From positions 1-52,919 of the forward strand of contig NZ_JAGEVG010000025.1 in NCBI RefSeq assembly GCF_017581925.1: a DNA stretch of 52,919 nucleotides, written 5' to 3'. Below, piece after piece: positions 16,718 to 24,993 of this stretch (position 1 is the stretch's first letter; every line of letters starts with the position of its first letter). This DNA comes from Gelidibacter pelagius. GTDB taxonomy: Bacteria; Bacteroidota; Bacteroidia; Flavobacteriales; Flavobacteriaceae. A program made the position numbers and the translations under genes. The notes below the pieces were generated by a model. It was not told the DNA's origin. It ran no database searches and saw only the letters and a program-made list of their open reading frames with translations.

Positions 16718-17893
16718 ATGAAGCGTTTATTTTCAAATCTATTGTTTAAAGTTTTTATTGCCATCGTTTTAGGGACTGTTTTCGGACTGTACTTGCCTGA
16801 ATCCATCAACAGAATATTCACCACTTTTAATGCCTTTTTTGGACAATTTTTAAGTTTTTCCATTCCTTTAATCATTATGGGATTGATCATGCCAGCCATT
16901 TCTGATTTGGGAAAAGGTGCTGGTAAATTGTTGTTGCTCACAGCCGCCATTGCTTATGGGTCTACCTTGTTTTCAGGTTTTATGACCTATTTTGCAACCT
17001 CAAGTATATTTCCAACGCTTTTGGAATCGAGCGTCAATAATACGGCTGAAATTGCCGATTCTGGTCGTGAATTAACACCCTACTTCAGTCTTAACATCCC
17101 GCCTGTATTGGATGTCATGACGTCATTGGTTTTGGCATTTGTTATTGGTTTAGGACTATCATATCAAGAAAAATCAAGTTTAAAACTGGTCGTCAAAGAT
17201 TTTGAAAAAATCATCATGCAGTTGATCACTTACGTTATTGTGCCTTTACTTCCACTTTTTATTCTGGGCATATTTGTGAGTATGGCTTTTAATGGGCAAG
17301 TGTTTTCAATATTTACTGTATTCCTAAGCATTATAGGCGTCATTTTCGCCTTGCACATTTTACTGCTGTTATTACAATACACCATAGCTGGGTTGTTGAC
17401 AAAAAGAAACCCTATAAAGTTATTGGCCACCATGATGCCAGCTTACTTCACGGCATTAGGAACTCAATCTTCGGCAGCTACCATCCCAGTGACCTTGGAA
17501 CAAGCCTTAAAGAATGGTGTTTCAGAAAAGATTGCGGGTTTTGTCATTCCCTTATGTGCGACCATCCATTTGTCCGGGAGTATGATGAAAATTACCGCTT
17601 GTGCCATGGCATTGATGATTTTACAAGGGGTGCCCTTCAGTTTTACACTCTTTGCTGGATTTATATTTGTATTGGCAATTGCTATGATTGCGGCACCAGG
17701 AGTTCCCGGAGGTGCAATTATGGCCGCTGTAGGCATCTTACAATCCATGTTAGGCTTTAACGAGGAGATGTTGGGTCTGATGATTGCCCTTTATATCGCT
17801 ATGGATAGTTTCGGAACCGCCTGTAACGTTACTGGCGATGGCGCTATTGCTCTCGTCGTCAATAGAATTACTAAAGAGAAATTGATAGCCTAA
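16718..17893 (+). CDS. dicarboxylate/amino acid:cation symporter (DAACS family)
   Basis: 391 aa, inner membrane. N-terminus MKRLFSNLLFKVFIAIVLGTVFGLYLPE with repeated hydrophobic helices. The family's two re-entrant hairpins are recognisable: a Ser-rich GTQSSAATIPVTLEQA (HP1) and APGVPGGAIMAAVGIL (HP2), plus the helix 8 segment YIAMDSFGTACNVTGDGA with the substrate- and sodium-binding Asp and Asn residues. It takes up glutamate/aspartate, serine/threonine or C4-dicarboxylates with Na+ or H+; which cannot be told. The ATG at 16718 replaces a TTG at 16688. Confidence 0.92.
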   Translation: MKRLFSNLLFKVFIAIVLGTVFGLYLPESINRIFTTFNAFFGQFLSFSIPLIIMGLIMPAISDLGKGAGKLLLLTAAIAYGSTLFSGFMTYFATSSIFPTLLESSVNNTAEIADSGRELTPYFSLNIPPVLDVMTSLVLAFVIGLGLSYQEKSSLKLVVKDFEKIIMQLITYVIVPLLPLFILGIFVSMAFNGQVFSIFTVFLSIIGVIFALHILLLLLQYTIAGLLTKRNPIKLLATMMPAYFTALGTQSSAATIPVTLEQALKNGVSEKIAGFVIPLCATIHLSGSMMKITACAMALMILQGVPFSFTLFAGFIFVLAIAMIAAPGVPGGAIMAAVGILQSMLGFNEEMLGLMIALYIAMDSFGTACNVTGDGAIALVVNRITKEKLIA

Positions 17894-17980
17894 ATTTCAG
17901 GAGTGTTGTGCCCACTTGTGGGTTTTGATACTCTGAGGCTCTTGATTCATCCAGCTTTGTATAAATTCTTTTGAAATATA

Positions 17981-18013
17981 AAAGAGGATAATTAAAGCAT
18001 AATTACCCTCTTT
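17981..18013. terminator. bidirectional terminator between convergent genes
   Basis: AAAGAGGATAATTA (17981-17994), 5-base loop, TAATTACCCTCTTT (18000-18013): 13 of 14 pairs, one A/C mismatch. It lies between the symporter and the GlcG-like gene, which face each other, so it serves both. Confidence 0.8.
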
Positions 18014-18034
18014 ATACCTTTAATGCTTCGGTTT

Positions 18035-18433
18035 TTAGATGCTTGATGCTCCAGCTTCTGCAACAGCATGATCATTTTCAACCGCACTTCCACTAACGCC
18101 AATGGCACCAATGATTTCGTCTTTTGAATTCTTGATTGGAATACCTCCTGGGAAGGTGATTAGTCCGTTATTGGAATGCTCAATATTGTATAAAGAACCC
18201 CCTGGTTGTGACAATTCGCCAACAACGCCTGTATTCATATCGAAAAAACGAGCAGTTTTTGCTTTTTTGATAGATATGTCAAGTGAACCTAACCACGCAC
18301 CGTCCATTCTTGCAAATGCTACTAAATTTGCACCTGCATCTACAATGGCGATGTTCATTTTAGTGTCAATTGCAACAGCTTTCTTTTTTGCTGCTGTGAT
18401 AGCCTTTTCTGCCTGTTCTAATGTAATATTCAT
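18035..18433 (-). CDS. GlcG/HbpS family protein (DUF336)
   Basis: 132 aa, complete single domain: [60 protein letters not shown], then GGIPI and GAIGVSGS, the family's conserved glycines. Relatives include the haem-binding HbpS sensor partner of Streptomyces and GlcG of the glycolate locus. No glycolate genes or sensor kinase are present here, so the role is open. No signal peptide, so cytoplasmic. Its own promoter lies 36 bases upstream. Confidence 0.88.
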   Translation of the reverse strand: MNITLEQAEKAITAAKKKAVAIDTKMNIAIVDAGANLVAFARMDGAWLGSLDISIKKAKTARFFDMNTGVVGELSQPGGSLYNIEHSNNGLITFPGGIPIKNSKDEIIGAIGVSGSAVENDHAVAEAGASSI

Positions 18434-18468
18434 AATGTCTTTGTTTTAATAATGTTATTGTTCAAATG

Positions 18469-18498
18469 CAAATTTACGATGAAGGTAGATGTATTCAG
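18469..18498 (-). promoter_or_regulatory. promoter of the GlcG-like gene
   Basis: On the minus strand TAAATTTG (18476-18469) is an exact -7 box, preceded after 19 bases by CTG (18498-18496) in place of TTG. It lies 36 bases before the ATG. Confidence 0.5.
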
Positions 18499-18564
18499 TT
18501 ATTGTAAGAGTTCAATAGCTTATGAAAACAGGTCAGTTGTAAAATAGTAGATAATGAAATAAAC

Positions 18565-19404
18565 TTATGAAGAGGTTTTACTAGGGCTAAAACCGAATTT
18601 GTTTTTAAAGGCAGTACTGAAGTTGGACAGATTGTTGTATCCAAAATCCGAGTAAATTTCAGAAGGCTTTAGAACACCTTCTTCCAAGGTTTCTTTAGCT
18701 TTTTGAAGCCGTTTGTCCTGTAGCCATTTACCAGGAGACACTTTATACTCAGATATAAAATGACGCTTAAATGTGGATAAGCTCATATTACATAAAAAAG
18801 CAATTTCTTCTAACCTCAAGTTGGAGTGTATCTTACTTTCAACAATTTTTTTAAAGGGTGAACTGCCATCCACAATGAGCGATTGCAAATAGCGTTCAAA
18901 TTTTCTTCCATATTTCTGGATGAGATAGAGCATCAATTCTTCAAATTTCACAGAGAGTAAATTCTCCATAAAAATTGCAGGAGCATTGCCGATAGTGTTT
19001 AATGAATTCAAATAGGAGACGATGTAGGCATCATTTCCAATGATAAAATAAGGAATGTCGTCGCTCACCATCGTCTCATTGTCCGTATGTTTCTCCAAAA
19101 ATCCTTTTAGGATTCTTTCAGAAAAAAATAAGAGTTTACAGTAATAAATGGCTTCTGTTTCGAGTAATTCTGTCCATAACCAATTCCCTTTTTTTAGCAA
19201 TAGCGATTGGTCTTTGTTTACGGCAACGGAAGTGCCTGCAAAATGGACTTGTTTTTTGCCAACTTGAAGAAAACTGAACATATTCATGCTTAAGTTGACC
19301 TTGCTTTTGACCACATCACTGGTCATTTTAAAATCATAAACGAATAAATCAGGCCTTTCGGCTGACTTCGGAAGGTAGATTTCAGGGATGTTTTCTATTG
19401 GCAT
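18565..19404 (-). CDS. AraC-family transcriptional regulator
   Basis: 279 aa. The C-terminal ~95 residues hold two helix-turn-helix units: LRLEEIAFLCNMSLSTFKRHFISEYKVSPGKWLQDKRLQKAKE and PSEIYSDFGYNNLSNFSTAFKNKFGFSPS, the full AraC signature. The N-terminal ~180 residues are a sensing domain with a cupin-like feel (FLQVGKKQVHFAGTSVAVNKDQSLLLKKGNW) and match the ExsA/YesS-like group seen in Flavobacteriaceae. The ligand is unknown. It may control the divergent or neighbouring acetyltransferase and DoxX genes; no operator could be picked out. Confidence 0.9.
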   Translation of the reverse strand: MPIENIPEIYLPKSAERPDLFVYDFKMTSDVVKSKVNLSMNMFSFLQVGKKQVHFAGTSVAVNKDQSLLLKKGNWLWTELLETEAIYYCKLLFFSERILKGFLEKHTDNETMVSDDIPYFIIGNDAYIVSYLNSLNTIGNAPAIFMENLLSVKFEELMLYLIQKYGRKFERYLQSLIVDGSSPFKKIVESKIHSNLRLEEIAFLCNMSLSTFKRHFISEYKVSPGKWLQDKRLQKAKETLEEGVLKPSEIYSDFGYNNLSNFSTAFKNKFGFSPSKTSS

Positions 19405-19505
19405 TTATAACTATTTTCAGTTTTGTAAAATACGATTTTATAAGTTATAACTGTGGGTTTTGGAGCCATCTTATGGTCTTCTTTACACTATTTTGCTCCA
19501 ATACC

Positions 19506-20012
19506 TTAGATTTTCATCTCAAATAAACTAAACGGACCTGTCTTATAATGTTCAGGTAAATCACTGGTCCACTCAATGTCTCGGATGCCTTTATGAACAA
19601 ATCCAGAGCGGATATAATAGCTGTTTAATCGGTCATTTCCACTATGGGTATCCATTCTGATAAAATCGATATCTCTTTCCTTTGCTAAGGATTTGGACCA
19701 CTCTATAATCTTTTTGATATAAGAACGGCCTCTATAATTTGGATCTGTAGCGATCCGATGCAAGTAAATGGCCTTATCCTGATCTGAGTTGTCCCAAATG
19801 ACGGGGTCTTCAAAAGTAACAACAAAAGTGGAAGCCATTTCATTGCCTTCCATAATCTTATAATGCCGATTCTCATTTATTTCCTTTTCGATGAGTGCTC
19901 TATCAAATCCGCTCCAACTTTTGTTATTTACCGTTTTTTGATAGGCAGTTGCAGCATCGTATAAAGTGAATATGTCGTTGATATCTGCAAGAGTACTTTG
20001 TGAAATATTCAT
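19506..20012 (-). CDS. GNAT family N-acetyltransferase
   Basis: 168 aa, single GNAT domain. The acetyl-CoA pyrophosphate loop is at YLHRIATDPNYRGRSYIKKIIEWSKSLAKE (Arg/Gln-x-x-Gly-x-Gly/Ser form, here NYRGRSY). The C-terminal strand IDFIRMDTHSGNDRLNSYYIRSGFVHKG is the usual motif B region. Substrate unknown. It lies upstream of the AraC gene on the same strand (about 100-base gap) and downstream of DoxX. Confidence 0.87.
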   Translation of the reverse strand: MNISQSTLADINDIFTLYDAATAYQKTVNNKSWSGFDRALIEKEINENRHYKIMEGNEMASTFVVTFEDPVIWDNSDQDKAIYLHRIATDPNYRGRSYIKKIIEWSKSLAKERDIDFIRMDTHSGNDRLNSYYIRSGFVHKGIRDIEWTSDLPEHYKTGPFSLFEMKI

Positions 20013-20141
20013 TAATAAATAAGTTGTTTATAGGCCCTTTTAAACAGAGTTCCATAATTGATCCATAGAAGGCTTTGAATTTCTTATTCTGGCCGATTGT
20101 TTTGTTGCTACGAAGCTACTAATTTAACAAATTTCATCTTC

Positions 20142-20576
20142 TTATACCTTCGATTTATTAGCTTTTGCGATTAGTAGATCCACCTCTAAATATTTTTCTT
20201 TTAAAAAACTTAAAGCGAAGGCTGCTGCCGATGCAGTAAATACTGAATAATCAAAAACACTCTTTATGCCGATGGTAAAGGTCATGGAGAGTGCGAAGAT
20301 CAAGAGTAGGATTCCACTCAATTTTGCAAACAGTTCCGTTTTAAATCCGATGATCAGGAAAATGGCAAAGATTATTTCTGCTGCTGTGGCTATAGTTCCT
20401 ACCGTTGGTATTAAGGTGTCGGGAACCCATGGATTCAATACCTGTGTATATTCCAAAAAACTGTCCCAATTTCCCCAAGCAGAACTTTCTTTGGGCCACA
20501 TGCCCAACCGGTCTGCAGAAGCCGATAGAAACCCGAAAGCAATGGCGAGCCTCAAAAAGAGCTTGATTATTTTCAT
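20142..20576 (-). CDS. DoxX family membrane protein
   Basis: 144 aa with four hydrophobic helices: KIIKLFLRLAIAFGFLSASADRLGMWP, then IPTVGTIATAAEIIFAIFLIIGF, LFAKLSGILLLIFALSMTFTIG and FTASAAAFALSFL. The conserved Arg of helix 1 and the TAAEIIFAIFLIIGFKT motif place it in DoxX/DoxD-like. The role is generally unknown (quinone or thiol-redox links in some species). The ATG at 20576 (MKIIKLF) is preferred to an alternative at 20600 (MVGIKLNIMKII). Confidence 0.85.
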   Translation of the reverse strand: MKIIKLFLRLAIAFGFLSASADRLGMWPKESSAWGNWDSFLEYTQVLNPWVPDTLIPTVGTIATAAEIIFAIFLIIGFKTELFAKLSGILLLIFALSMTFTIGIKSVFDYSVFTASAAAFALSFLKEKYLEVDLLIAKANKSKV

Positions 20577-20612
20577 GATATTTAATTTTATTCCGACCAT
20601 TGGGTTTTAATA

Positions 20613-20712
20613 CCTCGAGGCTTGCCTCGATCAAAAAGACTATTCCTTATTCATGCCTCGTGGGCTTGCCCACCAGTGCCGGTCGGACGAGCCGCGAGAC
20701 TCTTGATTTAGG
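20613..20712. repeat. GC-rich hairpin cluster
   Basis: An island of higher GC in an AT-rich gap (20577-20929). It contains two perfect hairpins of the same design, CGAGGC-TT-GCCTCG (20616-20629) and GTGGGC-TT-GCCCAC (20660-20673), then GTGCCGGTCGGACGAG and CCGCGAGACTCTTGATT. It looks like a dispersed intergenic repeat. A weaker echo, CTGAGGCTCTTGATT, is at 17932-17946. It may also terminate transcripts. Confidence 0.5.
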
Positions 20713-20929
20713 CTTTTTTGAATGCACCTCATCTATTTTAATGTACTTGCGCGCATGGTAGGTGGGTGAATTCTCGTGTTTGCCTATGACATGAAGATGT
20801 CTGGCATTAGCTATTAAAATTACGAATTTTGATATTGAAATCCTACTTAAAAGACTTACAGTTAAAAGAGGAAATCGCTAGTGGGATAGGGTGAGCTGTG
20901 AATTAAAATCGGTATAAGGAATTAGTTTG

Positions 20930-21176
20930 TTAGTTCTTAATAGTCAATTCCTGCAAATGTTGGTCAATTTTCTGCCATTTATCTTCGTTTTTACCTTCAC
21001 TTAAAAAAGGTGATTGTTTTATTGTTGACTATGACGAGTTCTTTAGGGTTGGTATTTACAAACCCAGTTCTTGATGCTTCTGAAATGAAGCTAATGTCAT
21101 AAGTCAAGTTGTTCTGCTTTCTAAGAATCCGATTGAGACTGACCCGTTCTGCAATTTTGAAATGTCTTGAGCACAT
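20930..21176 (-). pseudogene. small gene split by a homopolymer frameshift
   Basis: The minus strand reads MCSRHFKIAERVSLNRILRK..., then ISFISEASRTGFVNTN and KELVIVNNKTITFF up to a stop. Dropping one base in the six-A run at 21003-21008 continues in frame as LSEGKNEDKWQKIDQH...ELTIKN to a stop at 20930, about 82 aa in all. Both halves have normal protein composition. The frame is also open upstream to the end of the preceding gene, so the true N-terminus may be longer or lost. Family not recognised. Either a real frameshift, a slippage switch or a sequencing error. Confidence 0.55.
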
Positions 21177-21217
21177 GAAATTAAGGGTTAAAAGAATTGG
21201 TGGAATTTTATCTCTTA

Positions 21218-21478
21218 CTATTTGAACATGAGTTTATAGACCCAAGTTCCTATATAGTAGAATACTACCAAATACCCAATTAAAAGAAGGCTTCCCAAAA
21301 CCCACCCAAAAGTGCCCAAAGTAAAAACAAAAGTAAAAATATAAGTTTCAATACTTTCAATGGGTTTTAATGATACCGGAATGTTGTCAGGTTTTGATAT
21401 GACATCAATTAGCAATATCATGACTAAATACCCGACCAATAACCCAACACAGCCTGAAATTATTTTGTTTTTATTCAT
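21218..21478 (-). CDS. small two-helix membrane protein, unknown
   Basis: 86 aa from the ATG at 21478 (an ATG at 21493 would add MKRTT). Hydrophobic segments KIISGCVGLLVGYLVMILLIDVI and TYIFTFVFTLGTFGWVLGSLLLIGYLVVFYYIGTWVY flank a short loop, suggesting three membrane passes. A TATCTTTA box overlaps the region just before 21493, which favours the downstream start. Family not recognised. Confidence 0.65.
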   Translation of the reverse strand: MNKNKIISGCVGLLVGYLVMILLIDVISKPDNIPVSLKPIESIETYIFTFVFTLGTFGWVLGSLLLIGYLVVFYYIGTWVYKLMFK

Positions 21479-21547
21479 TGTAGTCCGTTTCATATAAAGA
21501 TACTCTGCAGGTTTACTTGGTTATGTTGTCTATCGCAGCATATTAAA

Positions 21548-21877
21548 TTAATTAACCGCTGACTTTGAAAAGACATTCATCACAAACACCCCGGCTACAA
21601 TCAGTGTGATTCCAATGATGGCAGGCAGGTCTAAGGATTGTTTAAAAATGACTATTGAAATTATTGCCGAGAGCACAATTCCCAATCCACCCCAAATGGC
21701 GTAAGCAATGCCCAGCGGAATTGATTTTAAAGCATGCGAGAAAAAGAAGAAACAAATCGTATATGCTACGATGGTCAAAATGGTGGGGATGGTTTTTGAA
21801 AACCCATTCGAGGCTTGCATAAAGCCAGTGCCTATAAGTTCAAATATTATTGCCAGTGATAAGAAAAGGTACTTCAT
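21548..21877 (-). CDS. small multidrug resistance (SMR) family transporter
   Basis: 109 aa, four helices, the standard SMR length. MKYLFLSLAIIFELIGTGFMQASNGF contains the essential membrane-embedded Glu13 (Glu14 of EmrE). The signatures YAIWGGLGIVLSAI and GIAYAIWGGLG are QacE/EmrE/SugE-type. Exports quaternary ammonium or guanidinium-like cations in exchange for protons; SugE/Gdx versus EmrE type cannot be settled by eye. The frame extends to 22006, but the ATG at 21877 fits the family and the promoter upstream; the longer version is rejected. Confidence 0.9.
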   Translation of the reverse strand: MKYLFLSLAIIFELIGTGFMQASNGFSKTIPTILTIVAYTICFFFFSHALKSIPLGIAYAIWGGLGIVLSAIISIVIFKQSLDLPAIIGITLIVAGVFVMNVFSKSAVN

Positions 21878-21897
21878 GAAGTTTTGTTTTAGGACTG

Positions 21898-21928
21898 CAA
21901 AGAAACAATAAATCTGAAGGAAGTCAAA
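21898..21928 (-). promoter_or_regulatory. promoter of the SMR gene
   Basis: Minus strand: TTTG (21928-21925), 19 bases, TTTCTTTG (21905-21898), one mismatch from TAnnTTTG. It ends 20 bases before the ATG at 21877. It supports the shorter start of the gene. Confidence 0.55.
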
Positions 21929-22129
21929 CCGAAGATCTTGAGAAAATAATAATGTAATCAATATGTTTTTAAAAGAATTAGCGGCATCAAATACTGATGC
22001 CGCCATTCCTATGAACTGTTGTATCCTGTTATAAATGCTTTGAAATCAAAAAGATTACAAAGCAGATTTTATAAAAATGTGAGATACATATTTACCTTTT
22101 CCGATAAACGGAAACTGATGAGTTCAAAA

Positions 22130-22759
22130 CTATTCGTTATATGCGTTCTCTAAGGCCTCCAAAAACACTTCTTCCGGCTGTGCTCCAGAAAGCGCATGTT
22201 TATTATTGAATACAAAGAAAGGAACTCCAGTAACGCCTATTTCTTTGGCTTGCATCTGGTCTTCGGCAACATTTTTATCCAAGGCCGAATCGTTGAGTTG
22301 TTTTTCTATGTCTTCTGCTTCAAAACCTAAACTTTCTCCAATTTCGACTAACACCTTCATGTCATCAATGTTTTTACCATCGGTGAAATGTGCTTTCAAC
22401 AAGAGTTCTTTGGCCTCGTTTTGTTTATTGATGTTTTTTGCGGCATGCATTAATTTATGTGCATTAAAGGAATTCGCAACCACCGCATCCTTGAAATTAA
22501 AGTCTATACCTACTTCCTTCGCCATAGCGGTCGAGTTTGCCAACATCTGTGACATTTGATCCATGTTTGCACCCTTGTTCACGAAATAATCGATAGTGGA
22601 AATGTCCGGATTGGTGCGTAAGTTGGGATCCAACTCAAAACTTTTCCATTCAATAGAAACGTCGTCTTTATGTTTAAACTGTGAAATTGCATTTTCTAAT
22701 TTCCTTTTTCCGATATAGCAAAAAGGACATCTGATGTCTGACCAAATTGTAATTGTCAT
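22130..22759 (-). CDS. DsbA-family oxidoreductase, FrnE-like
   Basis: 209 aa, no signal peptide, so a cytoplasmic thioredoxin-fold disulfide enzyme. Redox motif Cys11-Pro-Phe-Cys14 (DIRCPFCYIGKRKLE), the long helical insertion of the DsbA class (about residues 60-150), and the cis-Pro loop GVTGVPFFVFN. The FrnE/2-hydroxychromene isomerase branch shares this layout. C-terminal ALSGAQPEEVFLEAL is typical FrnE. Probably redox homeostasis; no partner is obvious nearby. Confidence 0.92.
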   Translation of the reverse strand: MTITIWSDIRCPFCYIGKRKLENAISQFKHKDDVSIEWKSFELDPNLRTNPDISTIDYFVNKGANMDQMSQMLANSTAMAKEVGIDFNFKDAVVANSFNAHKLMHAAKNINKQNEAKELLLKAHFTDGKNIDDMKVLVEIGESLGFEAEDIEKQLNDSALDKNVAEDQMQAKEIGVTGVPFFVFNNKHALSGAQPEEVFLEALENAYNE

Positions 22760-22809
22760 ATTATTTAAATTATTGATTATTGTTATTAATTATTGTTTAT
22801 TGTTAAGAC

Positions 22810-22868
22810 GTATGATGGATTTTTTAACCTTGACTTACCATAATGACTAGCTGCACGATCCATCATAC
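22810..22868 (-). terminator. 10-bp inverted repeat after the PLP-enzyme gene
   Basis: GTATGATGGA (22810-22819) and TCCATCATAC (22859-22868) are perfect complements with a 39-base spacer that can itself fold. It lies 52 bases after the PLP gene's stop. On the minus strand the distal arm is followed by an AT-rich run with few consecutive U, so termination is plausible rather than certain. Confidence 0.45.
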
Positions 22869-22919
22869 CGTGCTAACCTACCGTAAAATTAGTCTTGAAT
22901 CTGTTAATGCTTACCAAGA

Positions 22920-24764
22920 TCAGAGGTTTTCAACAAAGTCTCTAAAGACTTTCTTATGAAGCTCAAGATCAACTTCTGGTGCTAATGAAACCCGTACAAT
23001 ATAGTCTTTGTCGCCTTCCTTAGTAGTTCCTTGCGTAGAAGTGGCGGGAATGGTCCAATAACACCCTTTAAGCTGCCCGTAACTGACACAGAACTTACTT
23101 TCATGGGGGATTTCAGTAATCATTAAATTGATTAATTTCAGGTTCAGGGCTCTTTTATAAGCTTCCCGTTCTGAATCAGAAGCGCCTTTGGTGGGGAGAT
23201 CCAATGAAAACACTGATGGGGTAAAGCCTTGTTCGGCTAGCTCTTCGGATACAAAATTGATTTTCGCCGCAGGTAAGACTCCATGGATGAAGTTTACAAA
23301 TTCACGCGTGTTTTTATAAGCATCCTTAATTCGCTGATTCATGGAAGGCAATTGCTTTGCCAATACGTCCATTTGAAGGTCTGTAGCCTCATTATCGCAC
23401 AGGGACAGATGTAACTCTATCTTGTCCATCAATGCTTCCGTTTTTTTATTTCCTACACAGTAACCCGCTGTACATAGCCCACCACTTGGGAATTTTGATC
23501 CGCTGGCGTAAGATATAGTCCGCACCGAAGAGAGGATGTCCTCGTCGCCCAAAAAGTGGACATTGGGACAAAACGTCTGATCTAAAATAAACACTGGATC
23601 GATAGCCAAGTCGCCACTTTTCGTGTGACGTTTTTGACTTAAGACCTCTTTTAGTTTTTTGAGATCTGGAACTTCAACTCTTGGGTTTGTTGGGATTTCA
23701 GCAATGATGTAAGGGATGGCGTCTTCGCTGGCAATTTTATCTAAAACGTTGGCGATGCTTTCCACCATATCGTTGTCACCATCCACCAGCAAATCAACCA
23801 CATCAACGTTGTCAAGGCAAGCAGCAACACGTCTTGCTTGATCGTTGGTGCCACCATAACAATTGGGAGGCACAATAAATTTGATGTCTTTTCCTTGATG
23901 TTGTTCTTGGGCATCGTGAATAAGTCCCATCATAATGGCATACTGCATGGATAGTCCGCTCGAAGCCACTAATGCCTTTGAGGTACTATTCGTAATTTGA
24001 TTTATGGTTTTCTCAACGTGCGATTTGTTGGTTTCAACATCAGCGTTTTGAGGGATAATAAATGCGTTGTCAATCAGCAAATTTAAAGCTGAAAGACAAT
24101 TGGCGGGTGTCATGGCAATAGTCTCTCTTCTTCTGACATGTTGAATCTCTGAAACATAATTGGCGTTTTGCTCCCCATTGACTAAGATCACACTGCCAAG
24201 CTGTGGATGCGAAGTCATGTAAAAATCGATGTTAGGGGAGAGGTCAACATCCAGGAATTTGTCGTGTTGTGAAATAAAAACAGTACTACCGTTAAACGGC
24301 GACATGTCTTCAGGTTTCTCAATCTGTTTCAACTCAAATTGATAGCCATAAATGCGTTTTAGGAGCTCAGCATCAAAATGGTCAGGTAATGCATCGGTAT
24401 AAAGAATTTGAGTGCTTTTACCTGATAGCAGGTTTTTTCTTAGAATAGCTAAAATTGGTGCCGTTCTTGACGAAAAACTGATGACATTCTCTGGGTTTAG
24501 ATTATTTAAGTGTGCAACTTTCCATTCCAGAATACAAGATAAAGGATGGCCAAGTCGAATATAATCATAAGCAGTGGGAAGGTTGTTTAATGCGGATGTT
24601 TCATAATTATTAGCTTGAAATAAGCTCTCAAATTCATCTAAGAATTGAGTTTTCGCCAATGCTTCATCATAGATATCAAGGCGATGGGTGGTGATCGTCA
24701 ACCAGCCGGTGGGCCTGTTTTTTAGGACATTTTTTATATAGTCACTTCTTTTTTTATCTTCCAT
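22920..24764 (-). CDS. Cys/Met-metabolism-like PLP enzyme with a long N-terminal extension
   Basis: 614 aa from the ATG at 24764 (a TTG at 24797 is rejected). The C-terminal ~370 residues are a fold-type I PLP enzyme of the cystathionine gamma-synthase group: SSGLSMQYAIMMGLI, the family's YGGT motif in NCYGGTNDQARRV, EIPTNPRVEVPDL, the PLP Asp in FILDQTFCPN, and the Schiff-base Lys at about residue 424 in SYASGSKFPSGGLCTAGY. The N-terminal ~240 residues have no equivalent in the usual 380-430 aa enzymes. Substrate not assignable; a gamma-lyase/synthase or sulfhydrylase is possible. Single-gene unit. Confidence 0.8.
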   Translation of the reverse strand: MEDKKRSDYIKNVLKNRPTGWLTITTHRLDIYDEALAKTQFLDEFESLFQANNYETSALNNLPTAYDYIRLGHPLSCILEWKVAHLNNLNPENVISFSSRTAPILAILRKNLLSGKSTQILYTDALPDHFDAELLKRIYGYQFELKQIEKPEDMSPFNGSTVFISQHDKFLDVDLSPNIDFYMTSHPQLGSVILVNGEQNANYVSEIQHVRRRETIAMTPANCLSALNLLIDNAFIIPQNADVETNKSHVEKTINQITNSTSKALVASSGLSMQYAIMMGLIHDAQEQHQGKDIKFIVPPNCYGGTNDQARRVAACLDNVDVVDLLVDGDNDMVESIANVLDKIASEDAIPYIIAEIPTNPRVEVPDLKKLKEVLSQKRHTKSGDLAIDPVFILDQTFCPNVHFLGDEDILSSVRTISYASGSKFPSGGLCTAGYCVGNKKTEALMDKIELHLSLCDNEATDLQMDVLAKQLPSMNQRIKDAYKNTREFVNFIHGVLPAAKINFVSEELAEQGFTPSVFSLDLPTKGASDSEREAYKRALNLKLINLMITEIPHESKFCVSYGQLKGCYWTIPATSTQGTTKEGDKDYIVRVSLAPEVDLELHKKVFRDFVENL

Positions 24765-24901
24765 TAATCTGTCTTTTGAGAGGGCGAGAATATACAATAA
24801 TTCGATGGGTTTTGAAAAGCCTTATAGCAGGATTTTCGATAGTATTTCTCACGGTATTGTATCGTAATACGTGGCGTTGGTTAAGTAAGTATTATTAAAA
24901 T

Positions 24902-24940
24902 AAAATCCTTCCTGCCGTGTTTTTAGACAAAAAGGATTTT
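24902..24940 (-). terminator. terminator of the MliC-repeat lipoprotein gene
   Basis: AAAATCCTT (24902-24910) and AAGGATTTT (24932-24940), nine pairs. On the minus strand the stem is followed by ATTTTAATAAT, a U-rich run. It lies 54 bases past the stop at 24994. Confidence 0.7.
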
Positions 24941-24993
24941 TGTTATTTATTCTGCTCGAACAATTGATTATGCACGGGAGCAAACAGAAAGTT

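Noticed and set aside
21878-22006. 43-residue N-terminal extension of the SMR protein
   Set aside because: SMR proteins are about 105-110 residues and begin at the helix containing the essential Glu. A promoter-like pair (21898-21928) lies inside the extension.
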